In this document: one piece after another, positions 9,507 through 11,898 of the stretch | How positions within the stretch are numbered: the stretch's first letter is position 1 | Layout: every line of letters begins with the position of its first letter | NCBI GenBank assembly: GCA_027604505.1 | Contig: JADIIX010000103.1 | Location: 64,001-75,898, forward strand | Length of the DNA stretch: 11,898 nucleotides | Direction: 5' to 3' | Source: Gonapodya sp. JEL0774 | Taxonomy: Eukaryota; Monoblepharomycota; Monoblepharidomycetes; Monoblepharidales; Gonapodyaceae | Translations under genes and position numbers: made by a program | Notes under the pieces: model-generated | What the model saw: the letters and a program-made list of their open reading frames with translations, nothing else | Told to the model about the DNA's origin: nothing | The model's database searches: none

Positions 9507-10420
9507 ATGGCGCCCCACGTGTACCCCACGTATCCCATCCCTAAAACCCGCGTCTTCCTTGGACGCGAGGTGTGGCCGACCCCGTTCTACAAGCTTGTAT
9601 TCCCGTTCATTTTCACCTTCACTGGATTGGTTTTCCTCAACCGGTTCCTGGTAACAACGATGGAGAACGGTGAGTCTTCTTCGATGTTGGGTTATATTCC
9701 GAATAAAATCATGCCAGAAATCGCAGAACGATGTGGGAGGATGTAGATTACAATCCGATATATTTCTAACCTCGGTTCTGACATCCCTTGGCAGACCCTT
9801 ACAACAAATGGAACCGTCAGATGTGAGCAACTTGTCTTTTGATGGCTTTGATGGTTCTTGTACCGCTACGGCTGTGTCCGGCACGCAATCGACACCGAAT
9901 GAATCATAGTTACACAATCGGGAGGGCATCCATAAGATTTTCGGGAGTGAATGGTTTAAAGGACTTTGGAGTCGATATTACATTCCGCTTCTGGTCGGGG
10001 TGTTTCTATGAGCCTCCAGGACACTGCATATCAAGGTCATACTTTCTTGATTGGAACTGAATATTTTGGGTTGGACTAGAGCGACATCGTTCTGCTGTGA
10101 ATGCGCTGTAAAAGTCCACCGACCTTGCTTAGCTATTGTTCGTGGAGGAGGAATTCTCGCTCTGGGCGGGATATCTGGATGCCAGTTGTTCACTTCCCGC
10201 GGGAAGGCATCCGAGCTCGATCTCTGCAAGTTGTACTCATCGTCTCTACTCTCTAAATTTCCCTGCTTCCCCTCCCTACGCCGGCGACATCCTTCCTGTG
10301 TTTCCTTGACGCAGTGAGATTGTCAACGCTGACTCCGCAAGGGGCAAGCTCAAAAATGAGGCGGCAGCCTGGTATCAAGAACAGAAGAAGAAGGCAGAGA
10401 GTGGCGCATCGCACCACTGA
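9507..10420 (+). CDS. Small mitochondrial membrane protein resembling ATP synthase subunit j (Atp18)
   Basis: Proposed exons: 9507-9669, 9795-9822, 10315-10420, giving 98 codons. The introns are 125 nt (GTGAGT..CAG, with a CTAAC branch-like site near 9767) and 492 nt (GTGAGC..CAG). VWPTPFYKLVFPF (22-34) matches the [FW]PTPxxKxxxPF start of subunit j, a small single-span component of mitochondrial F1Fo ATP synthase. A membrane span follows at about 30-50, and then NDPYN (54-58) where subunit j has NDPRN. The C-terminus from exon 3 is a charged, helix-like tail (KLKNEAAAWYQEQKKKAE) ending in HH. If the second intron is not removed, translation stops at 9824-9826, giving 64 residues, closer to the roughly 60 of the yeast protein. 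The start at 9507 has a good context (ATCAAGATGG); in-frame ATGs at 9441 and 9393 lie upstream. Identity as subunit j is a motif judgement. Confidence 0.55.
9823..10314 (+). other. Long intron of the subunit-j-like gene (492 nt)
   Basis: The donor AT|GTGAGC and the acceptor GACGCAG, preceded by a pyrimidine-rich tract (10254-10310), are both phase 2 and restore an open frame of 34 codons. It is the longest intron proposed here. If the 64-residue form is the only product, this stretch is instead 3' UTR and intergenic DNA. It contains a nested hairpin and palindrome at 10177-10212. I found no RNA gene. Confidence 0.5.
10177..10212. repeat. Nested inverted repeat with an E2F-like palindrome
   Basis: GGATGCC (10177-10183) and GGCATCC (10206-10212) are perfect inverted arms. 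Between and overlapping them is the 14-bp perfect palindrome CTTCCCGCGGGAAG (10193-10206). Its core TTCCCGCGGGAA resembles a symmetric E2F-type site. It could be a regulatory site, an RNA hairpin or chance. Confidence 0.5.

Positions 10421-11898
<1,478 letters not shown>

Noticed and set aside
8784-10314. Possible snoRNAs in the long introns at 8784-9104 and 9823-10314.
   Set aside because: I found no convincing C (RUGAUGA) and D (CUGA) box pair, and no H/ACA structure, by eye. A covariance-model search would be needed to exclude them fully.

Overview
This is an intron-dense fungal nuclear window, most likely from a filamentous basidiomycete. The fungal assignment rests on short GT-AG introns (mostly 59-94 nt, about 30 in 11.9 kb), a fungal-type kinesin-5, a fungal-type EF-1alpha and a small protein resembling ATP synthase subunit j. 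A complex I subunit argues against Saccharomyces- or Schizosaccharomyces-like yeasts. The basidiomycete placement is inferred from intron density and is not proven. There are no operons, transposons, tRNAs, rRNAs or CRISPR arrays that I can see.

Layout: (1) 149-3077, +, the large subunit of replication protein A (RPA1), 12 exons, 632 codons. (2) 3482-8132, +, a kinesin-5 (BimC/Eg5 family) mitotic motor, 13 exons, about 1212 codons, including a 22-nt exon that carries most of the ATP-binding P-loop. (3) 8642-9406, -, a three-exon gene for a mitochondrial complex I accessory subunit of the NDUFB11/ESSS type, 125 codons. (4) 9507-10420, +, a small mitochondrial membrane protein resembling ATP synthase subunit j (Atp18), with either a 98-residue spliced form or a 64-residue form. 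(5) 11305 to the window end, +, the first four exons of translation elongation factor EF-1alpha (TEF1), running off the edge.

Genes 1 and 2 act in chromosome duplication and segregation, but they look like independent tandem genes 404 bp apart. Genes 3 and 4 are divergent, with start codons separated by only 100 bp containing a CCAAT box, so two oxidative-phosphorylation components probably share a bidirectional promoter. Kinesin-5 and the complex I gene converge, with about 0.5 kb between their stop codons. TEF1 has an 884-bp upstream region with a C-rich leader, which is reasonable for a highly expressed gene.

The window is mostly ordinary housekeeping DNA, and I found no convincing novel system. 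The points most worth checking are the shared respiratory promoter, the two possible ends of the subunit-j-like protein around an unusually long intron, and the P-loop microexon. Exon boundaries were worked out by hand from splice consensus, reading frame and remembered family conservation; no alignment or transcript data were available.
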